A DNA stretch of 64,000 bases from Antedon mediterranea (taxonomy: Eukaryota > Echinodermata > Crinoidea > Comatulida > Antedonidae), in NCBI RefSeq assembly GCF_964355755.1, contig NC_092676.1, forward strand, positions 16,910,288 through 16,974,287, written 5' to 3'. The notes beneath the pieces are model-generated. The model had not been told where the DNA came from. It did not search any database and was given only the letters and a program-made list of their open reading frames with translations. Of this stretch, positions 1-12,400 are shown in pieces. The position numbers were made by a program, and so were the translations under genes. The number at the start of each line of letters is the position of its first letter. Position 1 is the stretch's first letter.

Positions 1-172
1 TCATCAATAATGAACAATAACATTGTTCAGTTTGAATTGATTAAATTATTTTTATTTTTTATTACTGTATAATGTTAATATAGCCTTAAATTTGAAACCG
101 TACAATAGTTATTGATTAAAATTTTTTTAATTTATTTCTTTCATGTATCAATATTATAGATAAAAAGTAATT
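1..172 (+). other. Intron end and 5' UTR before the UAP1 start codon
   Basis: AT-rich DNA. A pyrimidine-rich stretch followed by AG at 158-159 looks like a 3' splice site, so an upstream non-coding first exon probably lies left of the window. The start codon at 173 follows 13 bases later. No promoter can be identified. Confidence 0.5.
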
Positions 173-443
173 ATGGATTTTGAAAGTCTTCGCAAGAAAC
201 TAGCAGAGCACAACCAGGAGCATTTGCTAGATTTTGTAAATGATTTAGATGAAAAAAGCAAACAAGTATTGTACAATGACATCACAAACACAAATATTGC
301 AGAAGTCGTTAGGTTCTTCAATGCAGCCACCGCATCCATGGACACACAAACAAAAGTTGACGATAAGATGGAACCAATTCCAACAGAAATGTTTGGCTCT
401 GTTACAAGATCCGGAAAAATCTTAAAGCAATGGGAAAAGACTG
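173..443 (+). CDS. UAP1: UAP1 exon 1 (residues 1-90)
   Basis: N-terminal helical region with the family pattern [18 protein letters not shown] and a following [14 protein letters not shown]. Donor GTGAGT at 444. Ends in phase 1; the leftover G joins GT of exon 2 to give Gly91. Confidence 0.93.
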
Positions 444-3400
444 GTGAGTATCAGAACAGTAAAAAATGCACCTCTGTATACAATGTGCTCTAAACAGCGT
501 TCAGTATACATTTTATAACATTTGATATTCAGAGAGTTCGATTTGTGATGGTAGTCAAACCATGTATTCAAAGCATACAGTAGAGATTTAAACAAGGTTT
601 TTTGGGCTCTCCCAGGGTGTTTTCATACCCTGAGCTGTCGGTCTAATGAAACTATTGAACTGCAATACATACAGTAGATACAGAGTCTGTATGAATTAAA
701 GCAGTCACCCCTTCTCCAGCTTTCACTTGGTTTCTTTTGTTTGTTTTTTTCATTCTTCTACCCATTTTGTAGAGTACATTTTATGTACAATTATACTGTA
801 TGTACTGTACACTACCATAATCATGTAATTCTGAAATTACTATTTTGATCCCTGAACCTCAAACCCCCTTTTCAGAAATCTTGCAAAAGCCCAAGTCATT
901 TACTTCATACTGTAATCATATGTTCATTAATTCATATTATATAAACACAACAGGCATAGAAATAAATTCCAAACCGCCCGGTGATACACTGAAAATTATT
1001 TAATTAATTTTTTAAACGATAAAGATATAATTCATATTATATGTAATCTTTTACTTTGTTAGGTTTGGAAGCAGTTGGAAAATCCAAAGTCTGTGTCTTA
1101 CTGCTGGCAGGAGGACAGGGAACAAGGCTGGGTGTAAACTATCCAAAAGGCATGTATAACGTAGGCCTACCATCAGGCAAGCCACTCTACCATCTACAGG
1201 CAGAGAGAATCCTACGTCTACAACGGTACTCAAAGGAAGAAACTGGCTTATCTGGAACAATACCTTGGTAAGTAAAGAAACATCAATCAACAACTTTATT
1301 TTTAATCCTGTACTTTACTTAAATTTGTTCAAAATAGCAATAAAACAATTTACCTGGTTAACTGTTTGACTGACATGCCATTAGAAAGTGGGCATCATCT
1401 GCATTGCTCCGCACAACTGTAAAATATTGCAAAAAAGCATGCACATTTTTGACAGACCAATCAGAGATGGATTTATGTCTGCTCACTATTCGCAACTCTA
1501 ATATTTGTCTCCAAACAATTTTTAAAACATGGTTATGGTGAGCTTGGTTATTGAATTCCCTATCCCTATGGAGCGAAGTTTGACAAGACCAACACCCACA
1601 TTTGTATGTATACTCATGTTTGTTAAAATTATATATATAAGTGAGTGGAAAAATAAACGAAACGAAACAACAACCATTTGTTTCATAAGCTTTGGCAGCA
1701 ATTTATGATGGCATTTTATACACCCTGTTCTCTCATTTAATATCTTGATTTTATATGCAATTGCCCCTCTCTTTTGCCTTCTATGTGTTCTAAACATTTT
1801 CTTTAATATATATTTGATATTTTATAGGTACATAATGACGAGTGAACATACTCAAGAACCAACAGAAGAATACTTTGCATCGCGTAACTTCTTTGGCCTT
1901 CAGAAGGAAGATATTGTGTTCTTTGAACAGAATATGTTGCCATGTATGTCATTTGATGGCAAGATTATTATGAGTAACAAAGGCAAAATAGCACGGGCTC
2001 CAGGTAAGAAAGACGATGGCACCCTTCAGGGCTAGAATCTTGCCTTCAGGGCTAGAATCTTACCTTCATTCACTAACAAACCTCACAAACCTTTGCTAGT
2101 GGCAAAATGTGCAACCAATGTTAGCTTTTGTATATAACAAGTATTTACAAAAAAAAACCATAACCAACATTATTTTATACCTCCATGTAACCAGCAAACA
2201 TGTAATGATCAGACAGTTAAATGTATTTTGTTTAGGTCTGTGTACTATTGTATTGTGTGTTATGGTGTAACCACACTTTAAAACTATTAAATCTCTAGAC
2301 TTGAGATGTGCTATATAACAACTCATGAGAATGGTGCTATGCTTACATAAGCACTGCAGTGCTAGTAACATGTTTCCTTTCAAGTTTACAATGATAACTT
2401 TTGAGAGTCATAATGTTTAGATAGTAAAATAATGCAGTTTGTTTTGATGAATTTATAGGTTTCTATGTACGCAGTGCTTAGTTAGGTAAATTGTGGTGGC
2501 GCTATTCGATAATGCAACATGTAGTTTTATTTTGCTCTGAACCTCATGAATTAAATCTGCTAAAATCTTTGAAACCGGGATTTAAATTGTTCTTCAAAGT
2601 GGATGATATGATATATTAATTGATAATAAGTACTAGTACCAAGAAATTTGTATCAAAAAGGATATATTTTTCGATATTCTGGAAGCGTCTTTGCTAAGTC
2701 GGGGTAAGTCAACTGGACCCATGTGAAGCCTACAGTATCCATACAGAGGAGCATAGAGTCCTGGAAGCAGGGTGTAGGGGCTAGGCCTAGTGTTCCTTGA
2801 ACTTAACAACCATGGCTGAAGGTAGGCCTACTACTAGAGGGAAGGCAAGGGATAGAAAGGATATGGAACTGGAACCTAGATTTAGGCCTGCAGATGCTAG
2901 GCCTAGGCCTAGCCAACCTGAACAGGAAGCAACTCCACAGTCAGTTGAGGGAGCTTGTGCTATCTGTAAAACCATCATAGGCGAAAAGGATAAGGGCGTA
3001 AATTGTGACATTTGTAAGAGGTGTTTCTGCCTGAAATGTTCAAAACTCTCAAATAAAATGTATGCTCTCCTCTCCGACAGCGAAATAAAGAATTTTTTAT
3101 GGTCATGTGATACATGCCTTGTACAGTTACCTTTGTTGAAGAAAATTGCGGAGATAAATGAATTGCAGGAAAATATGAATGCGAGATTAAATATTGTGGA
3201 AAAAACGCAAAAAGATCAGGCGCTTAGAGCATCAATAACCAATAAAAACATTGAAGTCATTGAAAAAATCCAGGTCGACACAAGAAATAATTTGATAGAA
3301 TTAAAAGAGAGCTACGATCTAATGGATGGGAAAATTAAAGAGAGTGTTCAGGAAGGCATTGAAGAATATAGAGATAGAGAATCTCGTAAATTAAATATTG

Positions 3401-6400
3401 TGATCGAAAATCTACCTGAATCTGATAACCAAAGTTCTCAGCAGAGACTGAAGGAAGACAGGGTTGCTATTGAGAAATTATTCAATGAGTGTCTAGAGAT
3501 AGAGGGAGTTGAAATAACTGAAGTGATCAGGCTTGGGAAATACACGGAAGACGGGTGTAGAATGGCAAGAGTTTCTTTGGATAGCCTGAAAAGTAAAAGG
3601 GAAGTGATGGTAAATGCAAAAAAACTTAGAAGCACGGATCACGCATTTCTAAAGAACATATATATTAATCCTGATAGATCAAAAAAAGAGAGGCAAATGA
3701 ACTATGAGTTAAGACAGGAACTAAGATCAAGGAAAGATAACGGCGAGATTGATCTTGTTATAAGAAGAGGTAAAATTATGAAGCGGGATAGCGAACTGGC
3801 GTTTGATCGTTTTCGAGGCCCTAGTTCATCATCATAAAGAATTTTCAAATATAGAATCTTTTTGTTTTGAAGAAAATTATTTTAACTTAGAAAGAAAAGT
3901 GAAACAAAAATTTATAAGAAAAAAAAATGTTCAGAGGACAAGAAAAAATTTAAAACTTTTATAGAAGGATTAAAGCAGAAGAAATCTAGATTAAGAAACG
4001 ATGATATTGTTGATTTTCATGAGAAGTCGTTGAAATTTCTTTACACAAACGCAGATGCCCTGAGAAATAAAATGGGTGAGTTACGTGATATTATAAATCA
4101 AAGGAAACCTGATGTGGTTGCAATAACTGAAGTAAATAACAAAACTTGTACAGACATATTGGAAGTTGAGTTAAGCATCAAGGGATACACAAAATTTGAT
4201 TCTGGCAGAAGTGGTAGAGGTGTGGTTATTTTTGCGAAGGAAGAGCTGAATGCCAGTATCTGTAACGAATTACTGAATTTAAATTTTGTGGAAGCACTAT
4301 GGATCAAAATTGAAATAAATAAAAGGCAACAACTATTATGCGGATGTATTTACAGAAGTCCTAACAGTATTGACGAAAATAATCAAGCGTTACTATCTGC
4401 TATCAACAAAGCAAGTGAACTACTGTAAATAGTATTTCTGATTTCATCATGTTAGGAGATTTCAATTTTCCTGAAATTGATTGGATTTCTTGGAGTACAA
4501 ATAAAAATGAAACACATAAAAGTAATCGGTTTATAGAATGCCTTAGAGATAATTTTCTATGCCAGTGTATACAGCAACCAACACGATTTCGAGATGGTCA
4601 AACACCTAACATACTCGACTTAGTAATCACCATGGATGAAACCAAAATAAGTGAAATTGAGATAGGTCCACCATTAGGAAAAAGCGACCACGTAACAATC
4701 TTGTTTTCATATGACTGTGTAACTAAAATACAAGAGAAAATGGAATATAAGCTAAATTTCAACAAGGGTGACTATATTAAAATGAAAGAACTGATTACTG
4801 AGGTGGACTACCAATTTGAAAATACAAATGTTGAAGAGGCCTGTGAAGCTTTAAATAAATCAATAAGAAATGCTGTTCAGATCTGTATTCCCAAGTCAAA
4901 CATAAAAAAAGAAAATAAACCTATCTGGATGACTGGTGACGTTCAGAGGAAAATTAAAATGAAACATAATGCATGGAAAAAGTTTACAAGGTCTCGACAA
5001 CAGAAGGATTATGACAGTTACAAAAAGGCAAGAAATATAGTAACAGGTGAAAAAAGGGCAGCAAAGATTGCACTGGAGCGGAAAATATGCAATGAAGTAA
5101 AAACAAATCCTAAAAGTTTCTGGAAATATGTAAGAGAGAAAACCAAAACAACTCAATCTATTGGATTGGTGAAGGATGGAAAGGGTAATATGGCTGATGA
5201 CAATCAGCATAAAGCGGAAATTTTCAACGCATTTTTCACAAGTGTATTCACGAATGAAGACCTCGAGTCATTGCCAGAAGTTACACCAAGAGTTGACGTG
5301 GATGACCATTTGGAGTCAATTGAAGTGACAAAGGAGGAAGTGCTTACATGCCTTCAGTAGATGAACTCAAATAAATCAGCTGGACCAGATGACGTGCATC
5401 CAAGAGTACTGAAGGAACTTAAAGAAATTGTTGCAACTCCAATGACGTCAATATACAACAAATCACTATCGACTGGACAGTTACCGGAGTGCTGGAAATG
5501 TGCAAATGTAGTACCAATTTTTAAGAAAGGGGACAAGACGGAGGTCGGAAACTACAGGCCAGTAAGTTTGACATCTGTCGTATGCAAACTTTTGGAATCA
5601 ATTGTGAGAGACAAAATTATACAGTTTCTAAATGATAGAAACCTTATTATAAAAGCACAGCATGGGTTTCGGAAAGGTAGATCTTGCGTCACACAATTGC
5701 TGGAGGTGATGGAAGAATGGACGAAATTGCTGGATGCGGGGGAAAACTTTGATGCTGTATATTTGGATTTTAGTAAGGCATTCGATTCTATCCCCCACCA
5801 GAGATTAATAACAAAATTGGAAGCGTACGGAATAAAAGGAAACCTACTGAGATGGATACATCAATTTTTGACAGGGAGGAGACAAAGAGTTAGAGTGGCC
5901 GAAGCATTTTCTGAATAGTCTACGGTTAAAAGCGGAGTCCCTCAAGGCAGCGTGTTAGGCCCTTTATTATTTATAATTTTCATAAACGACCTACCTGATG
6001 CAGTTAAATCTAAAGTATGGATGTTTGCAGATGACACTAAGATGTTTAATGTTGTGTATGAAAACAGAAATGATACTGTTCAAAATGATCTCAAGGCATT
6101 ATCCGATTGGTCTAAAAGATGGCAGCTGAAATTCAACATTAATAAATGTAAAGTAATACATTATGGAAATTCAAATCCACAAATGCAATTCACTATGCCA
6201 ACAGAGGAAGGTGACGAGGATCTGCCAAATGCCAATACTGAAAAGGACCTTGGAGTTACTTTTGATCAGTCTTTAAAATTTTCACTACATACGAATGAAG
6301 CTGTAAATAAAGCAAATAGACTCATTGGATTGGTAAGGCGATCTTTTGCTTACATGGATAAGGATATGTTCCTGCCCCTTTATAAAAGTATAATTCGACC

Positions 6401-9400
6401 TCATCTGGAATACGCAAGCTATATATGGTACCCTCTCCTAAAAGGTGATTTGGATAAGCTTGAAAGAGTGCAGCGTAGGGCCACTAAAATTGTCAAAAAG
6501 TTAAGAGATAAATCTTACGATCAGAGATTAAAAGAGCTTGGATTACCTACACTGAATTACAGAAGAAGGAGAGCAGACATTATACAAGTGTTTAAAATTA
6601 TCAAGGGCTTGGATGGTATTGAAGCCGAAACCTTTTTTGACTTTAGAGAGGACAGTAGAACAAGGGGCCATCAATTCAAATTAAGAAAGCCAAGAGCCCG
6701 ACTGAAAATCAGAAGCCACTCCTTTTCATGTAGAATCGTCAACACATGGAACAATCTATACCACACTACAGTACAAGCAGAAAACATAAATGCATTCAAG
6801 GATCAACTAAACAAAGACAGAGCAATGGGAGATAAATTTTGCTACCAATTCTAGATAAATACAGAAGAAATGGAGGGCGTTTAAAAGGCATTTGCCTTAA
6901 TCAAGAGCCCGAAGATTCAAGTAAGATTCAAGTAAGAAATTGTTTTGATTGTTTTTATTTTATTCCTTTAGATGGAAATGGTGGATTGTATCGAGCTCTT
7001 GGAGAAAAGGTTCTTGGCGATATGGAACGACGTGGAATTCAATACATACATGTCTACTGTGTCGATAACATTCTTGTGAAGATGGCTGATCCAACATTTA
7101 TAGGTTTCTGCATAAGTAAAGGAGCTAACTGCGGAGCTAAGGTAAGGTTTAAAAATGAATAGGTTTCTGCAAAGAGAAGCTTGGTTCCCACTATCGACGC
7201 AACGTTACCCAACCTACACAACATAAGCAAATTCCCTTCAAATAATTGTGCCCCTGACTGCGTGAAATCAAACCTGCTTATTTCGCGTCAAGGTTAGCAT
7301 GCCGTAGACGTACTTTTGAGTACGCGCTGTACTATGTTTTCCTTGCGTTGTTGCGTGAAATCAAATTGATTTCCCGTAGCGATGTTGGCAGCACTGTTGT
7401 GTCATCGGTTCCCACTTGTAATTACGCATTATGTCACTTTGCATTGCTGCGTTGCCTTCTAGTGGGAACCACGCTTAAAGAGTTACTGTAACTTTGAACC
7501 TAGGTTATTGTAGAAAATGTAAGGTTTAAAACCAGTGATACGAATTTGGAGGTGATCCATAGTTGTTTAAATTGTATTTTGTAGATGGCATTTATACAAA
7601 CTATAGATTAGACAAACATGAAACTGTGATTTTTTTAAATAAACTACAATGAAACAATTAAGTTTCAAATAAATTATCTATAGTACAATTTTATTACATT
7701 AAATATTTTAAGCTTTAATCTGAACACATTTTTTTCTTATTTTTCTAGGTTGTTGAAAAATCATATCCAACAGAACCAGTGGGTGTTGTATGTCGTGTGG
7801 ATGGGAAATACCAGGTTGTGGAATACAGTGAGATAACGTTACGAACAGCCGAAAAGAGAAATGAAGATGGACGTTTAGTTTTCAGTGCTGGCAATATCTG
7901 CAACCATTTCTTCACCTTTGATTTTCTAAAAGAAGTTGTCAAGTATGAATAGTTAGATTTTTTATTTTAATAATTATTATATAAAACTAAAAAGTGTTTA
8001 TGGGTTGAATGTGGTAGACTATTCAGTTGAAAGATTGACTGTTCTGCTCATCAAGTTACAGTACACACATGTGCAGGGTTAGGATAACGCCTCATCTCTA
8101 AGCAATGTGGTTAAAATTAAACAGTCTAGACTATCAAACTAATTTGATAAAAAAGTGTGAGTGCCCACATATGGTAGTAATATGAAATCATCATATGCAT
8201 ATATGGGCACATTATATTTTTGTCACATAAAGTTTTATAGTGTAGATAGCTTTAGGGCCAAAAAATAATATTAATTTGTGAATTGTTGTTTTTTTTTTCA
8301 GTGAGAATGAACCTTTCTTAAAACACCATGTGGCCAAGAAGAAGATACCGTATGTGAATGAACAGGGCAATATAATAACTCCAGAAAAACCAAATGGCAT
8401 AAAAATGGAGAAGTTTGTCTTTGATGTCTTCGAGTTTTCAAAGTAAGCTGCTCTATCTAGTTTTTTTCTAAATAACTGAACATTTAAAACTTTAGTTTAT
8501 AGTTTTCTGTGTAAAATAATTTTTAACTTTTTGTTTTCAGTGAGTTTGGTATTGTGAGAGTTGATTGTACTTTAAAAAAAAACATAATACAATTGTACTC
8601 ATATCCAATGGATTGATTTCAGTGTGATCAATTTGCCAAGATTTACAAACAAATTTTACTGACATTACAACATATCAAACGGATAGTGTATTTCTGATTT
8701 AGTTGCCATATGTTATGTATGTAAAAGAAAGTGTTTTTTCATATGTCACATGCATGGAGGAAATATATTTCATCCATGTCACATGTCATATATCAAAACT
8801 TTTCTTTTTGCCAGAATGTTTGAATAACATTTACTGACATATCTTGTACAGGAAAAGTGAATGCACTTTGTAGTACTGAACAATACTGTATATTGAATAC
8901 AATAAGAACATATAATATAGACAATTTTACAATTAAGTATATCTTTTTTCCTTTTTTAATAGTAATTTTGTAGTGTTTGAGGTCCTACGAGAGGATGAAT
9001 TTTCACCACTAAAGAATAGTGATAAGGCTGAGAAAGACAACCCAACAACTGCTAAGCATGCACTAATGTCCCTACACCATAGATGGGTATTGAATGCTGG
9101 TGGATCCTTTGTTGACAAGAATGATTCCCTGATTCCAGCAATTCCAAGGTATTTCATACTGTAATTTGTTTTCTCCCAACTTGAACTTATCTATTTTACA
9201 GTAATTGAACTTTTTCTTGCCAGACTGAAGGAGTGGTACATATTGCAACCCCAACTTTTATAGTCATACTTTTTCGTTTTATATAATAACCAATCTACTC
9301 AAAATGTCCAAAGGCCTCTAGTCAAAAAAGGCTAAAAATGCCCAAGTCCTCCAGCGTTTGAGGGCCACTTAGGTCTCTAAACCAGGGCCTCTACATCACT

Positions 9401-12400
9401 GATAATAATTATAACAATTATAAGATACATTAGCAAAATCTTGGATATGCAGCAATTTAAAATATCTCAGTCAGCCCATTTGGAACATGTGGAAATGTTT
9501 TAAGGATATGACATTACCCTAACAGTCTTATAATAATCCAGATAAAAGGCCTGATAAGTTCAAATAAGTTTTTGTTCATTTTTTATATATCTATTCTTGT
9601 GAATTACTTTGTAAAAGAGGTTGATCATTTTCATAGATATCATAGATCTTGTCAGTGTCTTAGAGAATAAAACTGATACGTTCACATGATAAATTTGCCA
9701 CTTTAAACAATTATAAAACCATTAATACTCTTAAATGACATACATGTTCAGTGGGGTTGAGGGAAAGCTAGGAAAAAATTATTTTCTAGATATTTATGTA
9801 GTATTTTTGTCAAAAAGATCATAATTCGATTGTAGGATTGATGTCTGTATTTGCTATATTACAGTAGTTATTTTAAAAATCTCTCTCACTACTTTTCTTC
9901 CAGCAAACGATTAAAACTTGACACAACAATAAGGTGAACATGACAATTTTAACATACAATTCTATTTATAAATACAAATAAAGTTTTTGTCTATGTACTG
10001 TACATTATAATAATAAATATGGGCACACTGAATACTAACATCATCTTTTATCTAGGATATGTTTACAATGTAATTATATATACAGTTCACTCTAAAGTAC
10101 TAAATTTATTATATATATTAACTACAAGACAAGTCACTAAATTCAAGATTTTTTTGCTGTATGTTATTTTCGCAGTTCATCTGGTGCACTCAGTGAAAAT
10201 GTTATACTGTACAATCAACTCTCACAACGGACTGAAATCTAGAAACTCTCCTAAAGCCAGACATTTTTTAGGTTCAAAGCTCCCACATACTGAACACCAG
10301 ACTTTTCAGAAAACCAAACAATTAGGCCCAAAGGTGTCCAGTATTGAGAAAGTTGGCTGTACACATTCATGTTTCTAGAATATAACCTCATGCAAAAAAA
10401 CAAATCTCAATGCTCAGTTCAACAACTATGGTCAGTTGAATCAGTCAATAAAATTCCTCGTTTACAATTAATAATGTGCCAATTTTTACCATTTTTTTTT
10501 ACAAAAAGTGCATCCAGTTGAGGAACATGTACAGAAAAAAAGTCTTGATTATGTCTTTAACAGATTTTTTTTGCGTGTTCCGATTAGTTGTTAGTAGTAG
10601 CACAAAGTTTTTGTTCTTACTAAAACACAGAATAATTATATAAAATATATAAAAAAAATATATAAACTTTTGTCTGAATCATCATAACTAGTTACACAGT
10701 ATCTTCTAGTTCTTTACAATTCACAGGATTAGTATTTTAATATGTATTTTTTTAATATTATTTATTCAAGCACACACCTATCAACACTAATGAACATATT
10801 TATGTTTATCATGCATGAGTATATAAAATTATGAAATCATATTTATCAATTATTAATATAATTTTAAGAAAAAAAACAATCTAGAAAAAAATATTATTTT
10901 ATTTACAAATCTTTGTCTGCTAAACTACAGGAAACCGAAAACAATGGCGTCTGACAAGAATGGAAATGACAGGTATAATTTGCAGTAAACAAATATTTTT
11001 TTAGATCTAAATACATTTTTTAGTTTATATATCAAATTTAATTCATCATGAATTTTACATGTCGTTGCTATTCTTTCAAAACCTTGTATTGTACTATTGT
11101 TTAAATTAAGTTATTGTACCCAATTTGTTGTCAGAGGTATGATTCAAACAATGGTGACATTTGTAGTAGCAACAGCCAATCAAAAAGGCAAAAAATTGTT
11201 TATATACTATATACAAAGTATTGTATATTCAATACAGTACCAGCTTTTGATACTACAAAATTAATTCCTAGCATATGTCGGGTAAACGCAAAACCATGTA
11301 CGTTTTCAAATGAATTAATTCAAAATACTGATTAAAAACAGAATTTTGTTTATTATTTTGTATTATTTTAGTGAAATCTGTTTGTTTATACAGATTACAC
11401 ATTTACAAGCGAAAAAATATATTAAACATATATGCCCTTATATTTTCTGAAGACAAAAGGTTTTGAAAGAATGGCGACGATTTATCATTTAAACTTTGGA
11501 AACGTTTCTTTCTACAAATTTCCTTCCCATACACTAGAACTATTATTTTCTACACAATATTTCAGCTTTTTCTATATTCATACAAAAACACTGATCAGCT
11601 AGCTATTCTATCACTATATTATTGCAATATTTGAATAATATATCATTAACATTTACTGTAAATACACATATATCATTTTGAATGACTTACAATTTATTAT
11701 GGTCTCATGCCCCAAAGTTGGCTTTAATTACCTCTTTCAATAGAGTATATATTATTCATATTTTATACCTGTACTAGCCCATAGGCAGGGTTTGTATAGG
11801 GAGCTCTATTTACCCATAGAGAGGAAAAATTATGATGAGGTGGCTAGTATATAGGTAATACCTAGTTATCATCATTTATCTGCTGTTGATCTATTTGTTT
11901 GAAAAGGGGTACTTTAAGAATAGAGTTAAACTAGGTACGGGCTAGTTATATAACAATTTATTTAAATCTTATTAAGCGAAAATCATTCTTATAAAATTGT
12001 ATCAAAGCAATCATCAATCTTACATCCTTACATTTTACTATTTATAAATTCCTATACATTACTAAATGTTTAAACTTTCAGTATTTTTATTTTATTTGAC
12101 TCCTTATCCTTTCATTACATCCAATCCTCCCCTTGTTTTGCATGGATAAAATTCTTCAGATTACATTTTAAAATCATACATTCTTTTGTTTTATTTGTTT
12201 TTCTTTTAATTAAAATATACAATGAATTATAATCATTAAAGCACTCCGATTCCAATTTCACCAACATGTTTGACTGGGAGAAACTAGTGTGCATTTTTGT
12301 GCCGAATTTTAATTTATTTAAGTTTATTTTTTATTCTCCTTTCCTTGCCATGTCAATTATAGAGTTTAATATTTATGTCATAAAAGCAAAGAACCAACAT

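Larger units (their letters stand above)
2690..6940 (+). mobile_element. CR1-type non-LTR retrotransposon, sense insertion in UAP1 intron 3
   Basis: Two-ORF element. ORF1 (2812-3837) is intact; ORF2 (about 4030-6854) encodes endonuclease and reverse transcriptase but is broken. The 3' end shows two tandem copies of AGATTCAAGTA at about 6916-6938 in place of a poly-A tail, as is usual in the CR1 group. The 5' border is not defined; GC-richer sequence begins near 2690. No target duplication could be assigned. Nearly full length, hence fairly young, but not able to move on its own as read here. Confidence 0.85.
2004..6971 (+). other. UAP1 intron 3, mostly a LINE
   Basis: About 5 kb. A tandem repeat of a 20-bp phrase (CTTGCCTTCAGGGCTAGAAT-like) occurs at about 2025-2060. 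From about 2690 to 6940 it is occupied by a CR1-type LINE in the same orientation as the gene, leaving only about 30 bp before exon 4. Confidence 0.85.

Noticed and set aside
2797-2811. LINE ORF1 start at 2797
   Set aside because: That codon is TTG; the ATG at 2812 has a strong Kozak context.
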